DNA from: Kordia jejudonensis
GTDB taxonomy: Bacteria; Bacteroidota; Bacteroidia; Flavobacteriales; Flavobacteriaceae
Direction of reading: 5' to 3'
Assembly (NCBI RefSeq): GCF_001005315.1
Contig: NZ_LBMG01000011.1
Span: forward strand, 62,001 to 126,000
Length of the DNA: 64,000 nt
The position numbers were made by a program, and so were the translations under genes. Within the stretch, counting starts at the first letter, position 1. The number at the start of each line of letters is the position of its first letter. Positions 29,000-38,238 of the stretch are shown one piece after another. The notes under the pieces were generated by a model. The model saw only the letters and a list, made by a program, of their open reading frames with translations, searched no databases and was not told the origin of the DNA.

Positions 29000-29053
29000 A
29001 GAAACACAGTATTACGTGTCTCTAGTTAAATATATAGATCTCCCATTTTGAAA

Positions 29054-29170
29054 TTATAAGGTTGCATTTAATGGATGCTTTACAATTTGTTTACGCAAAT
29101 GTTCTGCCGTAGCTGATAAATAAATTGTGGTTGTTTTGATATCGCTATGTCCCATCATTCGTGAAAGGTT
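29054..29170 (-). pseudogene. C-terminal remnant of a tyrosine recombinase
   Basis: The minus-strand reading gives LSRMMGHSDIKTTTIYLSAT...KHPLNATL then stop. That closely matches the last 37 or so residues of the intact recombinase at 35709-36602 (SLSKMMGHSDIKTTTIYLST...KHPLNMD), including the catalytic Tyr. Upstream of base 29170 the frame meets a stop and similarity ends, so the 5' part of the gene is missing. It marks a rearrangement edge at the left side of the Qat region. Confidence 0.85.
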
Positions 29171-29337
29171 AAATTAGAGAAACACAATACATGGCTGAAC
29201 ATCGTTATATTTGATTAACAGAACACTATAGGATGATCTTGAAAGTCTGTATCCGATCAACTAACTTTTGTAGATATTTTCTGATTTTATTCAAAAAAAT
29301 CATATATTTAACTTTCTCCCCTATAGAATTTTTAGTA

Positions 29338-29353
29338 TTACGGATTTCCGTAA
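29338..29353. promoter_or_regulatory. palindromic operator candidate, TTACGG-N4-CCGTAA, qat operon
   Basis: TTACGGATTTCCGTAA is a perfect 7+7 inverted repeat with a 2-base centre. Its centre is 29.5 bases upstream of the TACTTTTG box, close to position -42 relative to a likely start, where class II activators bind. It is one of four matching sites. Confidence 0.55.
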
Positions 29354-29374
29354 GTTAGTAAGTTGTTTACTTGC

Positions 29375-29382
29375 TACTTTTG
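29375..29382 (+). promoter_or_regulatory. candidate -7 promoter box of qatABCD
   Basis: TACTTTTG matches TAnnTTTG exactly, 75 bases upstream of the qatA ATG. No good -33 box is seen, consistent with an activator-dependent promoter. Confidence 0.5.
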
Positions 29383-29456
29383 TCATTGTTGCCCATATTT
29401 AGTTGTAACTATATCTGGCGTTGCAAGACATGTGTTTTAATTTAAAAACAAATTAA

Positions 29457-31367
29457 ATGTGGTCAGATAACGAAACCTCAGAAGACCTTTTAGGCTTTAA
29501 AGTACATGCAGATTTATTAGTTGATGTCATCAAAGATGATTCAGTATTACCAATAACAATAGGTGTTTTTGGTGATTGGGGAAGCGGTAAATCTAGCATA
29601 CTTAAAATAATACAAGAACAGTTTCAAAATTCAAATGGAGAACCAACTGATGAAGATACACTTTGTATCTATTTTAATGGTTGGACTTTTGAAGGGTATG
29701 ATGATGCAAAAGCAGCTTTACTAGACTCGATATTAAAGGAGTTGGAGAATAATAAAAGGTTAAGTGATGAAATTAAAGAAACTGTAAAGAAAAAAGCAAA
29801 AAAACTTTGGAAATCAATAAACTGGATGAGAGGAGCAGGTATGGTTTTAAAAAACGTAGCTCTACCAGCAGTCGCTGCTTATTTTACTGGTGGCTTAAGT
29901 TTAGCCCCATTTGCTTTACAAAAATTATCAGAATGGAACATTGATAGTCCTGAAAAATTAATAGAAAAACTAGACTCAAAAGAGGGAGAAGAATTTTTTA
30001 ATTCTCTAAAAAACGAAAGTGATCAAGAAGAAACAACTAGTAATCCTGTAGCAGAATTCAGGAACGACTTTATAGATTTATTAGAAGCTACTGAATTCAA
30101 AAGATTAGTAGTAATTATTGATGATTTAGATAGATGCAAACCTGAAAGGATAATAGAAAATTTAGAAGCTATTAAATTATTTGTAAATGTTCCAAAAACA
30201 GCATTTATAATAGGTGCTGATCCCAGAATAGTTAGACATGCAATTGAATATAAATATGGAAGTTCTAATCCAATTCAAGAAGATAATTCAAGAATAGTTG
30301 AAGATTACTTAGAAAAGCTCATACAACTTCCTTATTCATTACCAAAACTATCAGAGCCTGAGGTCGAGACTTATATATCTATGCTTATTTGCAAAAGAGA
30401 AATAGGGAACGAAAAATTCAAAAATATACATTCTAATTTTCAAAAATTTAGATTAAAAGACAAATATTCAACCTATGGATTATTGAATATGGAAACGATT
30501 CTTCTTCAAGAAGATTTTGAAAAAGTAAAATCAAATATTATATCCATTCCATCATTAGTTCCACTTATAACTCAAAGTCTATACGGTAATCCTAGACAGA
30601 TAAAGAGGTTTCTTAACACATATATTTTGAGGCAAAGGCTATCAAATGTAGCAAAACTAAGTGATTTCAACACTTCTATTTTAGCGAAATTGATGTTACT
30701 AGAGTATTCTGAAATTAGACTTTTTAGACAGCTATTCGATTGGCAATTAAATCAAGATGGTATGCCAAAAGAAATACAAAAATTAGAAGAGATTTGCAAT
30801 GGAGAAAGTTTAGGAAATGAATTACAAGAGATAGAAAAAGCGGGTTTTAGCGATTGGAGTAAGGGTAAAATTCTTAAATGGCTTCAAATTGAACCAAAAT
30901 TATCTGAAATTGATTTACGAGACTATTTTTGGATATCACGAGATAAAATAGCAACATCCATATCAGCATCAAGCTTAATTCCTCCAGTAGTAAAAGCCTT
31001 GTTTAAAAACTTAAATCAAGAAATGCCAACTGGAACACGGAAAGAGTTATTTAACGCTAAATTTCATTCATTAGTCCCTCTTGAAAAAGATGCGTTTTTA
31101 AATCTATTATCAATTAACGTTAAAAAGAATCCAAAAGAAAAAATTGGGTTTGATATATTTAACCTACTTGTAGATGAGAATATTGACAATGTTACATCTT
31201 ATTACATCGAAACTATAAAAACACTTAATAAGATAGAAATAGAAGCATCAGTTGGTCTTAGTTTAAGAAAATATAATACACATCCAATATTAGGTGAATT
31301 TTTAAATGAATTTTTTAAAGATAAGAAAACTAGAGCTAGTAAATCTTATAATCTAAAAAGCAAATAA
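29457..31367 (+). CDS. qatA: QatA, KAP-family P-loop NTPase of the Qat defence system
   Basis: The 636-residue KAP ATPase has Walker A GDWGSGKSS (about residues 38-46), Walker B VVIIDDLDR (about 218-226) and a hydrophobic insert between them (about 125-150, VALPAVAAYFTGG), as KAP NTPases often have. In QatABCD the ATPase is required for anti-phage defence; the trigger is not established. The qatB ATG follows two bases after its stop, and all four genes read as one operon. Assignment rests on the KAP domain plus the exact A-B-C-D gene order. Confidence 0.92.
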   Translation: MWSDNETSEDLLGFKVHADLLVDVIKDDSVLPITIGVFGDWGSGKSSILKIIQEQFQNSNGEPTDEDTLCIYFNGWTFEGYDDAKAALLDSILKELENNKRLSDEIKETVKKKAKKLWKSINWMRGAGMVLKNVALPAVAAYFTGGLSLAPFALQKLSEWNIDSPEKLIEKLDSKEGEEFFNSLKNESDQEETTSNPVAEFRNDFIDLLEATEFKRLVVIIDDLDRCKPERIIENLEAIKLFVNVPKTAFIIGADPRIVRHAIEYKYGSSNPIQEDNSRIVEDYLEKLIQLPYSLPKLSEPEVETYISMLICKREIGNEKFKNIHSNFQKFRLKDKYSTYGLLNMETILLQEDFEKVKSNIISIPSLVPLITQSLYGNPRQIKRFLNTYILRQRLSNVAKLSDFNTSILAKLMLLEYSEIRLFRQLFDWQLNQDGMPKEIQKLEEICNGESLGNELQEIEKAGFSDWSKGKILKWLQIEPKLSEIDLRDYFWISRDKIATSISASSLIPPVVKALFKNLNQEMPTGTRKELFNAKFHSLVPLEKDAFLNLLSINVKKNPKEKIGFDIFNLLVDENIDNVTSYYIETIKTLNKIEIEASVGLSLRKYNTHPILGEFLNEFFKDKKTRASKSYNLKSK

Positions 31368-31369
31368 AT

Positions 31370-32110
31370 ATGGGTACGTCAAAATCATTTTCTGACACAC
31401 GACACGCAATGATGCCAAATTGGGGGGACCTAAGTTCTGCAATAACTACTAGTTGTGATTCTTCAACTCTTCCTGTCGAGAAGAAAAAAAAAATATTGGG
31501 AAACTATGTTGCTGTAATTGGAGGAGCAAATAAAGCAGGTCGTGGTGGTTCTAAAATTGCTGGGAAAAGTGGAATTAGGACAGCAAAAAATATTGGTGGT
31601 TTTATAGGAGCATTCACAAGTTCAGGAAATAATCTTCGTGAAACTTTAGAAAATACAGGGTTAACTGACTTACAAAACAAATCCGTATCAGATGTAATAA
31701 ATCATTTGATTGAATACTGCTCAGGTACTGCATCAACAATTGATGAAGTTGCAGCAAAGGAAGCCACAAGAAAACTACTAGAAGAACTTGTTTCTAATTC
31801 AGAGAGCATTGATGAGATGGAAGAAATACTATCTAATAAATTTGATGAATCTTCATCAGAAGACATAATAATCCAATATTTTGGGTATTATATTTATGAG
31901 CATTTGGATAAGTGGTTTTATGAGAAATTGATAAAACAGAAAAACCAATCAGACTGTAATAATCTTTTTAGGCAAATAAAAGATTTTATTTTTGAAAGTT
32001 TAAGAAGTGTACAGCGTGTAAATTCTTTACAGAATCTTAATTGGGGTTCAGATGACGCTGATAAGTTAATTAAAAACATACAACAAGATATCTTAACTGT
32101 ATTTGAATAA
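31370..32110 (+). CDS. qatB: QatB, Qat system protein
   Basis: The 246-residue protein begins MGTSKSFSDTRHAMMPNWG, the typical QatB opening, followed by a Gly/Lys-rich segment (GRGGSKIAGKSG, about 50-65) and a helical C-terminal half. A glycine directly after the initiator Met is notable. QueC-like enzymes in type IV CBASS are reported to attach a deazaguanine to an N-terminal glycine of a partner protein, and QatB is a candidate substrate of QatC here (inference). It is tightly packed between qatA and qatC. Confidence 0.88.
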   Translation: MGTSKSFSDTRHAMMPNWGDLSSAITTSCDSSTLPVEKKKKILGNYVAVIGGANKAGRGGSKIAGKSGIRTAKNIGGFIGAFTSSGNNLRETLENTGLTDLQNKSVSDVINHLIEYCSGTASTIDEVAAKEATRKLLEELVSNSESIDEMEEILSNKFDESSSEDIIIQYFGYYIYEHLDKWFYEKLIKQKNQSDCNNLFRQIKDFIFESLRSVQRVNSLQNLNWGSDDADKLIKNIQQDILTVFE

Positions 32111-32113
32111 GTT

Positions 32114-33484
32114 ATGGAAATAAAAATTGAAATTAACGAAGCAACTAATGGGCGGTTTTCAGCTATTAATTTAGTTTTTGATAACCCTAGAAACAACAAT
32201 GACGAGGAAAAAGTAGGTTTGTCACTTCTAAATTTTGTCAATGCTTATGATTTAACAAAGGATATAAAATCTATAAAGTTTGATTTATTTTTAGTGTCAG
32301 CATTGGTATATGGTATTGATAACTTATTAGATAGAGAATACTGTTCAGATGACGGTTGGTCAAGAGAAATAGAAACTAACTTTCCTGTTTACAATCTTGA
32401 AAGTTGGTTAGGTCAAGAAGAAGTTTTACAAGATGCCCTAAAATTTTTAACAGGTGATCATTGGACTATTAATTTTGTTTTAAACACAGTGCAGAATTGT
32501 TATATTGAAACAAAAGGTAGATGGGATAAAAATAGAAGATGTTTTAATACTGAAAATATAAAAACAACTAGTCTATTCTCAGGAGGATTAGATTCTCTAA
32601 TAGGTGTTATAGACCAGCTAGAAACTTTAAATAATGATGAAGAAATATTATTAGTATCTCACTTTGATTACTATTCATCGGGACCAAATAGAGATCAAAA
32701 TTTGTTATTTAATGCGTTGGTTATTGAGTATCCTGAAAAGATTCAAAAGAATTGGATTCAAACTAAATTAACTTTAAATAGAAAAAACATGAATGGAATA
32801 AAGTTTTATACTGAGGGTAATTATAGAAGTCGTTCTTTTTTCTTTATTGGACTAGGCTGTTTCCTATCTCCATCTTCAAATTTAATCATTCCTGAAAATG
32901 GAACAATTTCAATCAACTACCCATTGACCCCTTCCAGAGTAAGTTCACTTAGTACAAGAACAACTCACCCTTATGTATTATCTAAATTACAAATATTATT
33001 AAACAATTTAGGTATTGATATTGAGCTTCAAAATCCATATAGCTTCTATACAAAAGGGGAAATGATTGAGAATTGTTTAAATAATAATTTTCTTAATGGT
33101 ATTTTAAACTCTTCTACTTCTTGTGGGAAACCTGGACATAATAGAACTTGGCTAAATAAAAATACAAATCATTGTGGAGTCTGTATGCCTTGTTTATATC
33201 GTAGAGCATCTCTAAATAAATCGGGAAAGGACAACCAAGTTTATGGTAGAGATATAACACAACCTCTATCTAGAAATAGTTATACCGATTTACCAGCATT
33301 AATAAACTATTTGAACAAAGATATTAACCTCGAACAAATGAAAAGAGATATCTTAATAAATGGCAGTATCCCTCTTGAGGAGTTAGAAGAATATGCAGAA
33401 ATGGTACTTCGTTCAAAAAATGAAGTATTACAATTATTTAAAGATAAAGGAAATCAATTTATAAAAACCGAATTAGGAATTTAA
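32114..33484 (+). CDS. qatC: QatC, QueC-like enzyme of the Qat system
   Basis: The 456-residue protein contains a PP-loop ATP-binding motif (SLFSGGLDSLIG, about residues 153-164) and a C-terminal zinc-binding-type cysteine cluster (SCGKPGH...HCGVCMPC, about 336-360), the two hallmarks of QueC, which makes preQ0 from a carboxy-deazaguanine. It is longer than QueC because of an extra N-terminal domain (about 1-140), as in other defence-associated QueC homologs. No other queuosine-pathway gene is nearby, favouring a defence role. It overlaps qatD by one base. Confidence 0.92.
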   Translation: MEIKIEINEATNGRFSAINLVFDNPRNNNDEEKVGLSLLNFVNAYDLTKDIKSIKFDLFLVSALVYGIDNLLDREYCSDDGWSREIETNFPVYNLESWLGQEEVLQDALKFLTGDHWTINFVLNTVQNCYIETKGRWDKNRRCFNTENIKTTSLFSGGLDSLIGVIDQLETLNNDEEILLVSHFDYYSSGPNRDQNLLFNALVIEYPEKIQKNWIQTKLTLNRKNMNGIKFYTEGNYRSRSFFFIGLGCFLSPSSNLIIPENGTISINYPLTPSRVSSLSTRTTHPYVLSKLQILLNNLGIDIELQNPYSFYTKGEMIENCLNNNFLNGILNSSTSCGKPGHNRTWLNKNTNHCGVCMPCLYRRASLNKSGKDNQVYGRDITQPLSRNSYTDLPALINYLNKDINLEQMKRDILINGSIPLEELEEYAEMVLRSKNEVLQLFKDKGNQFIKTELGI

Positions 33485-34221
33485 TGCTCATAGATACACA
33501 TTGTCACTTCGATTTGTACACAAATCCAAAAGAAATTATAGATGAATCTGAAAGATTAGGAATAACAACGATTGGAATGACTAATCTACCTAGTCATTTT
33601 AAATTAGGTATCAATCATGTCAAAGGTTATAAAAAAGTTAGATTAGCTCTAGGAATGCATCCCTTAATGGCTATTGAACACAAGAAAGAGTTACCTCTAT
33701 TCTTAAAATATTTAGAAATGACATCTTATATCGGAGAAGTTGGGTTGGATTTCTCTAGAGAAGGAATAGATTCTAAAGAACTTCAAATGTATAGTTTTAA
33801 GCGAATTTTAAGATCAGTCCAGAATAAACCAAAAATTTTAAGTATTCATTCAAGAGGAGCTGAAAAAGAAGTGTTGGAATTATTGAAGAGTTATGAAATT
33901 AAAAATGCGATTTTTCATTGGTATTCAGGCGATTTAAAATTGATAGATGAAATAGTAAGTTCTGGATATTATTTTTCTGTTAATACGGCAATGATTAGTT
34001 CAAAAAAAGGGAAAAAGATTATTGAGAGAATTCCAAAAAATCTTCTCTTAACAGAAAGTGACGGTCCATTTATAGAATTAAGCGGAAAGACAGTAAAGCC
34101 TATAAATATTGGATTGATAATTAATTACTTATCAAAACTTTATGATGTTGAAAAAAATTCAGTAGAGGAATTAATAAAAGTTAACTTTTACCGGTTGATT
34201 AATAATTTAAAAGTCATTTAA
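33484..34221 (+). CDS. qatD: QatD, TatD-like metal-dependent DNase of the Qat system
   Basis: The 245-residue TatD-family hydrolase has the metal-binding set: H6 and H8 (DTHCHF), Glu in GEVGLDF (about 85), His in SIHSRG (about 121), His in FHWYSG (about 145) and Asp in TESDGPF (about 192). The fold is a TIM-barrel amidohydrolase; TatD proteins act as nucleases. The start codon overlaps the qatC stop (TAATG), showing translational coupling. It is the last gene of the Qat operon. All key residues are intact. Confidence 0.92.
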   Translation: MLIDTHCHFDLYTNPKEIIDESERLGITTIGMTNLPSHFKLGINHVKGYKKVRLALGMHPLMAIEHKKELPLFLKYLEMTSYIGEVGLDFSREGIDSKELQMYSFKRILRSVQNKPKILSIHSRGAEKEVLELLKSYEIKNAIFHWYSGDLKLIDEIVSSGYYFSVNTAMISSKKGKKIIERIPKNLLLTESDGPFIELSGKTVKPINIGLIINYLSKLYDVEKNSVEELIKVNFYRLINNLKVI

Positions 34222-34362
34222 TCTGAACAATTTTTATACTATATGTATTCTCAAAAACTTAAAGAAAATATTAAAAGATGTACAGAATGTTTTGACAATA
34301 TAGGTATATGATTTTGTAAAGGCATACCTATTAATCGATAGCTAGTATTATATGATAGTGAC

Positions 34363-35319
34363 ATGTCATATTCTCAAAATCCATTAGAATTAACTGAATT
34401 AGAACCGTTATTTCAAGAATACCTTTCCGCGTGTAGATACACTAAACAGTTAAGTTCCAAAACAATTAAAAGTTATGGAGAAGTGTTTTCCACTTTTCAA
34501 AAAATAATGCCAGAGATAAAAGAACTTTCAGATTTACATCCTCAAATGTTACAAGAGTTTTTTAAACGTATCAGTATTAGAAAGCGTATCGTAGGAAAAA
34601 AAACTGTAGTAGGTATAAGACCTTCAACAATTCGAACTTATTATAACAAATTACTTATTTTCATACGTTGGCTCGAACATTATAATTATATAAAAGAAGA
34701 ATTAAGTCCAAAAATAATAAAACCTCCAATGCCCGTATATGAGGATGAAAGAGCATTAACTGATGAAGAAATCGCAAAAATAATTGCCTCCATAACATTA
34801 TATTCCAGAAAAAATGATTTTATATATGCTCGTGATTTAGTAATCATTAGTCTACTTATTTATACTGGAATTCGAAGAGGGGAACTTTTGGCTTTGCGTA
34901 TTGGTGATATTGATTTCCAGACTAATACTTTATTCATCAATGGTGCTACTTCAAAATCTAAAAAAAGCAGGTACATCCCTATTCATTTTTCTTTATTAAC
35001 TCAATTAAAAACATATTTAAAAGAACGAGAAAAACGAAAAACAAAATGCGAAATGTTAATTGTCTCTTCTAAGTCTGATACTCCATACACAGTATACGGT
35101 TTGAAATGTTGGGTTAAAAAATATGTGAAACTCTCTGGTGTTCGATTCCATTTACACAGATTTAGACACACTTTTGCTTGTAAGCTAGCAAAACAAAATG
35201 CTGATATTATAAGTATTATGAACGTAATGGGACATTCTACAACAAGAATGACAGAACAGTATCTTCGCTCAATTAAAGCTGAAAATTCAAGAAGTTTTAT
35301 TGAAAAAATGACCTTTTAA
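34363..35319 (+). CDS. tyrosine recombinase, XerC/D-like, downstream of qatABCD
   Basis: The 318-residue recombinase has an N-terminal SAM-like core-binding domain (about residues 12-115) and a catalytic domain with Arg in GIRRGELL (about 170), HRFRHTF (His-x-x-Arg, about 265) and Tyr in TEQYLRS (about 301). All catalytic residues are present. It is distinct from the island integrase at 17302 because it has no arm-binding domain. It lies 141 bases downstream of qatD and 338 bases before the next intergenic end, forming a pair with the recombinase at 35709. It is probably responsible for past movement of an inner cassette. Confidence 0.9.
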   Translation: MSYSQNPLELTELEPLFQEYLSACRYTKQLSSKTIKSYGEVFSTFQKIMPEIKELSDLHPQMLQEFFKRISIRKRIVGKKTVVGIRPSTIRTYYNKLLIFIRWLEHYNYIKEELSPKIIKPPMPVYEDERALTDEEIAKIIASITLYSRKNDFIYARDLVIISLLIYTGIRRGELLALRIGDIDFQTNTLFINGATSKSKKSRYIPIHFSLLTQLKTYLKEREKRKTKCEMLIVSSKSDTPYTVYGLKCWVKKYVKLSGVRFHLHRFRHTFACKLAKQNADIISIMNVMGHSTTRMTEQYLRSIKAENSRSFIEKMTF

Positions 35320-35708
35320 AAGGAATAGGAAATGCTATAATATTCAAGTCGATACATTTATAAACACCGCTTCATTATCAAAATAAAGAAGCATAATTAT
35401 AGTAGATGTATTACTATTTCTTGGATAAAATTTGTGTAGAGAGGTGGTGCAGTAAATCACCTTGTCAATACTACAAAAAACTCTGTAAAACCTTTATAAA
35501 ATAACGTTATATGGGAATTGGGGTTGTATATCCTATCTTGCACTGACGAGGTGGCAGGTTCGAGTCCTGTCAGGTCCACCAAACCCCTTACTTTTTAACG
35601 TTTTAGAGCAATCAAGGCGTTCGAAGCAATTATTTTCCTATTGCCTGCCCAACTTAGGTGGTTCAAAAATCCTTTAGAAATAGTGATATATCTGCTCTTA
35701 AAACAAGT
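35320..35708. other. intergenic region between the two recombinases
   Basis: No gene is supported except an in-frame GTG-started extension of the second recombinase from 35658. The stretch contains a tRNA 3' fragment at 35537-35581 and otherwise AT-rich DNA. It is a plausible recombination site for one of the flanking recombinases. Confidence 0.5.
35537..35581 (+). repeat. 3' fragment of a tRNA gene with encoded CCA (putative att remnant)
   Basis: GCAGG-TTCGAGT-CCTGT at 35554-35570 is a perfect T arm, followed by a CAGGTCC acceptor strand, discriminator A and CCA ending at 35581. No matching 5' acceptor strand (GGACCTG) or D arm lies upstream, so the gene is truncated. The isotype cannot be read. 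Truncated tRNA 3' ends are typical integration scars. Confidence 0.7.
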
Positions 35709-36602
35709 ATGAATATTGAATTATTACTAGAGGATTTTTGTTATTACTCAAGCTATATCAGAGGAGTTTCTCCAATGACCGTAAAACGTTATCGAGAAAA
35801 AATAGGTGCTTTTTATAGAGCTATGGAAATCAAAAACATAGAAGAAGTCAGCGAAAAAATAGTCCACAACTATTTTTTACAGGGAAGAGTGAATAAAAAA
35901 TGGAAAACGACAACTTATAGAACGTACTACATGACACTTATCGTTTTTTTTCGTTGGTGTATTAAAAAAGGGTATTTAGAAACTAATTTTGCCGAAACTC
36001 TTGAAGTTCCAAAACTAGAGAAATCATTACCAAAAGCGATGAAGAGAAAGGATGCATTATTGTTACTAGAAGTGGTTTACAATTATCCATACACACACCG
36101 TTCCTTGAAATATAGAAACCATGCTATATTTTCCATGTTCTTATTAACAGGGCTTCGTAAAAATGAATTGTTGAATTTAAAACTAACAGATGTAGACCTA
36201 GAGAATTTAACCGTCTTTGTAAGGCAAGGAAAGGGGAATAAGGATCGCATTGTACCTATGAGTTATACTTTGGCTCAATCTTTAAAAAGATACCTCTTAG
36301 AGCGTAAAAAACAGCGTAGAACGTGTTCAGAATTTTTCGTTTCATCAAATAGAAATAAGGGATATTCAGAAAATGGATTAAAACTTCTTGTTAATCAATT
36401 ACGAAAAGCATCAGGAATTTATTTTATCATTCATACACTTCGTCATACTTTTGCTACATTAATGCTAGAAGGAGGTTGTGATATTTTTAGTTTATCAAAA
36501 ATGATGGGGCATAGTGATATTAAAACTACAACTATTTATCTTTCTACAACAGCAGAGCATTTACGTTCACAAGTCGTTAAACATCCTTTGAATATGGATT
36601 AA
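35709..36602 (+). CDS. second tyrosine recombinase of the inner region
   Basis: The product of about 297 residues has a core-binding domain (IELLLEDFCYYSSYIRGVSP) and a catalytic domain with Arg in TGLRKNELL (about 149), HTLRHTF (about 243) and Tyr in TTTIYLS (about 276). The ATG at 35709 is preferred; a GTG at 35658 would add 17 residues. Its C-terminus is nearly the same as the remnant at 29054-29170 on the opposite strand, so the two are relatives or broken and intact copies of one lineage. It is followed closely by the replication gene. Confidence 0.88.
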   Translation: MNIELLLEDFCYYSSYIRGVSPMTVKRYREKIGAFYRAMEIKNIEEVSEKIVHNYFLQGRVNKKWKTTTYRTYYMTLIVFFRWCIKKGYLETNFAETLEVPKLEKSLPKAMKRKDALLLLEVVYNYPYTHRSLKYRNHAIFSMFLLTGLRKNELLNLKLTDVDLENLTVFVRQGKGNKDRIVPMSYTLAQSLKRYLLERKKQRRTCSEFFVSSNRNKGYSENGLKLLVNQLRKASGIYFIIHTLRHTFATLMLEGGCDIFSLSKMMGHSDIKTTTIYLSTTAEHLRSQVVKHPLNMD

Positions 36603-36653
36603 TACAAATAAGTATATCTATAATCAAACAAAGGAAATTACTATACTGTACTA

Positions 36654-37124
36654 ATGAGTTATATATATCACACCAATGTTCCAAATAATCTATTCGATAT
36701 TTATCTTAAAGATTTAGGCTATGCCGAATTAAAAGTATTTCTGGTTATCATACGTCAAACCTACGGCTGGAAAGACAAACGCACTAATTCATACAAACAT
36801 TGGGATTGGATATCACAACAGTTTTTCGTTAGAAAAACAGGTCTCTCAGCAAGAGCTGTTTCGACTGCCATTTCCAAATTGATATACAAGCGATTGATAC
36901 AAGTTAAAAATAAACAGGGAAGTCTGCTTTTTCATAAAATAGAACGTCAACGTGAATCAAAATTATACTTCTCGTGTACTCTTAAACAAAAAAGTAGTGA
37001 ACTTACAAGCAGAAAACCAATGAAGAAACTTCACACTACAATAATTAAACATACAAATACGTACCGTGAAGATACTTCACAAGCATTTAAAAAAATACAA
37101 TTCTCTAAACATCAAAAACCATAA
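36654..37124 (+). CDS. replication protein resembling phage replication protein O N-terminal domain
   Basis: The 156-residue protein starts MSYIYHTNVPNNLFDIYLKD and contains a winged-helix pattern (ELKVFLVIIRQTYGWKDKR, then TGLSARAVSTAISKLIYKRL) typical of the phage replication protein O N-terminal domain and of plasmid replication initiators. The C-terminus is basic. It would bind an origin and help start replication of the excised element. It is shorter than full O proteins and lacks a helicase-loader domain. It lies just downstream of a recombinase. Confidence 0.75.
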   Translation: MSYIYHTNVPNNLFDIYLKDLGYAELKVFLVIIRQTYGWKDKRTNSYKHWDWISQQFFVRKTGLSARAVSTAISKLIYKRLIQVKNKQGSLLFHKIERQRESKLYFSCTLKQKSSELTSRKPMKKLHTTIIKHTNTYREDTSQAFKKIQFSKHQKP

Positions 37125-37238
37125 CTACCACCTATACACAAACTGTCCACAAAAAATGACAGTACCGCGAAATTTTTTTGTAGTATTTACAAAATGGTAT
37201 ATCTATGGTTCTACAAGTAAAAGCTATAAAATAGTTAC

Positions 37239-37275
37239 AACGTTGGACTCTTAATTAATCCCAACGTTTTTATTT
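37239..37275 (+). terminator. rho-independent terminator directly before an XRE gene
   Basis: AACGTTGG and CCAACGTT form a perfect 8-bp stem, followed by TTTATTTTTT. It ends only a few bases before the ATG at 37279, so it either ends the replication-gene transcript or acts on the next gene's leader. Confidence 0.65.
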
Positions 37276-37278
37276 TTT

Positions 37279-37638
37279 ATGACAAACGCATCACAATTAC
37301 ATTTACTTAAAAGTTATCGAGAACGCACCGGCGTATCTCTCCAAGATATGGCAACCATGATCGGCATTGATACTGGAAACCTATCAAAAATTGAACATCA
37401 TAAGTTAGATGCTAATACTCTTATCCTCTTTTCGTATCACATCATTTTAAAAATTCCGATTGAAAAACTCTTTAAGAATTATTATCCAGAAGTTACTAAA
37501 AACTGCTTACGGAATGGAATGGCTTTGAAAGATAGATTACTGAATGAAATGAAAGCACCACACATAGACAAGCGGTTAATCCTTGTTGATACTATTATTG
37601 ATCGACTCGTTGAACTTGATAATAACTATGAAAACTAA
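37279..37638 (+). CDS. XRE-family helix-turn-helix regulator
   Basis: The 119-residue product has an N-terminal HTH_3 domain: LLKSYRERTGVSLQDMATMI and GIDTGNLSKIEHHKLD, with the recognition helix in the second segment. A helical C-terminal tail (about residues 75-119) may mediate oligomerization. It overlaps the next gene by 11 bases, so the two are translationally coupled. As a DNA-binding protein next to replication and RNase H-like genes it probably controls element maintenance. Confidence 0.85.
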   Translation: MTNASQLHLLKSYRERTGVSLQDMATMIGIDTGNLSKIEHHKLDANTLILFSYHIILKIPIEKLFKNYYPEVTKNCLRNGMALKDRLLNEMKAPHIDKRLILVDTIIDRLVELDNNYEN

Positions 37639-38116
37639 TCCTCTTGTAGTTACTCTTTACCCGAATGCATTTGGTATGGGCTATGTTATCAGCGAAACAC
37701 CAAAAGAATTAATCAATTACGGCATCGCAAAAATACGCCCACTTACAAAAGATAAATATGTAAAAAGACTTCATAAATTCATTAAAGAATACCGACCAGC
37801 ATTGATATTACTACGTGACTATACTGATTCTGATAATCGAATTAGTAAACGGGTAATGAAAGTTATAGATGCTTTTGAAAGGGAAGCGAAAGAACTCGAA
37901 TTACCCATTTTCAAATACTCTCGTGATGACATTAAAGAAGTATTTAGTCAGTTTGACGGAAATAATAAATACGTCATTTCAAAGACTATTACATCATGGT
38001 ATCCCGAATTAAAAAGATACATGCCAGATATTAGAAAGTATCCCAATGCAGAACACTATCGAATGGGAATTTTTGATGCTTTTGCGCTGATGCTTACTCA
38101 TCACTACTTAGAATAA
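37628..38116 (+). CDS. putative RNase H-fold (RuvC-like) protein
   Basis: The 162-residue protein starts MKTNPLVVTLYPNAFGMGYVI, a beta-hairpin opening like RuvC/YqgF proteins. It has LILLRDYTDSDNRISKRV in the middle, resembling the second strand-helix unit, and ends YRMGIFDAFALMLTHHYLE with an Asp-Ala pair like the last RuvC catalytic helix. The usual first Asp of RuvC is absent from the opening strand, so activity is uncertain. The ATG at 37628 is chosen over a TTG at 37583. It is coupled to the upstream XRE gene. Confidence 0.55.
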   Translation: MKTNPLVVTLYPNAFGMGYVISETPKELINYGIAKIRPLTKDKYVKRLHKFIKEYRPALILLRDYTDSDNRISKRVMKVIDAFEREAKELELPIFKYSRDDIKEVFSQFDGNNKYVISKTITSWYPELKRYMPDIRKYPNAEHYRMGIFDAFALMLTHHYLE

Positions 38117-38238
38117 AAAGAAAATATTTATAATGATTACAATTTTGTGAGGTTACATACTTTTTACACCTAGAAATAGAAAAAGGTATATTCTATTAAA
38201 TCAGTTAGTTATATTTGTTAAAGATCATTATGTTAATT

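Noticed and set aside
38117..38238. TPP riboswitch upstream of the NMT1/THI5-type ABC operon
   Set aside because: None of the conserved TPP aptamer motifs (CUGAGA, ACCUGAUC-like) is seen in the leader.
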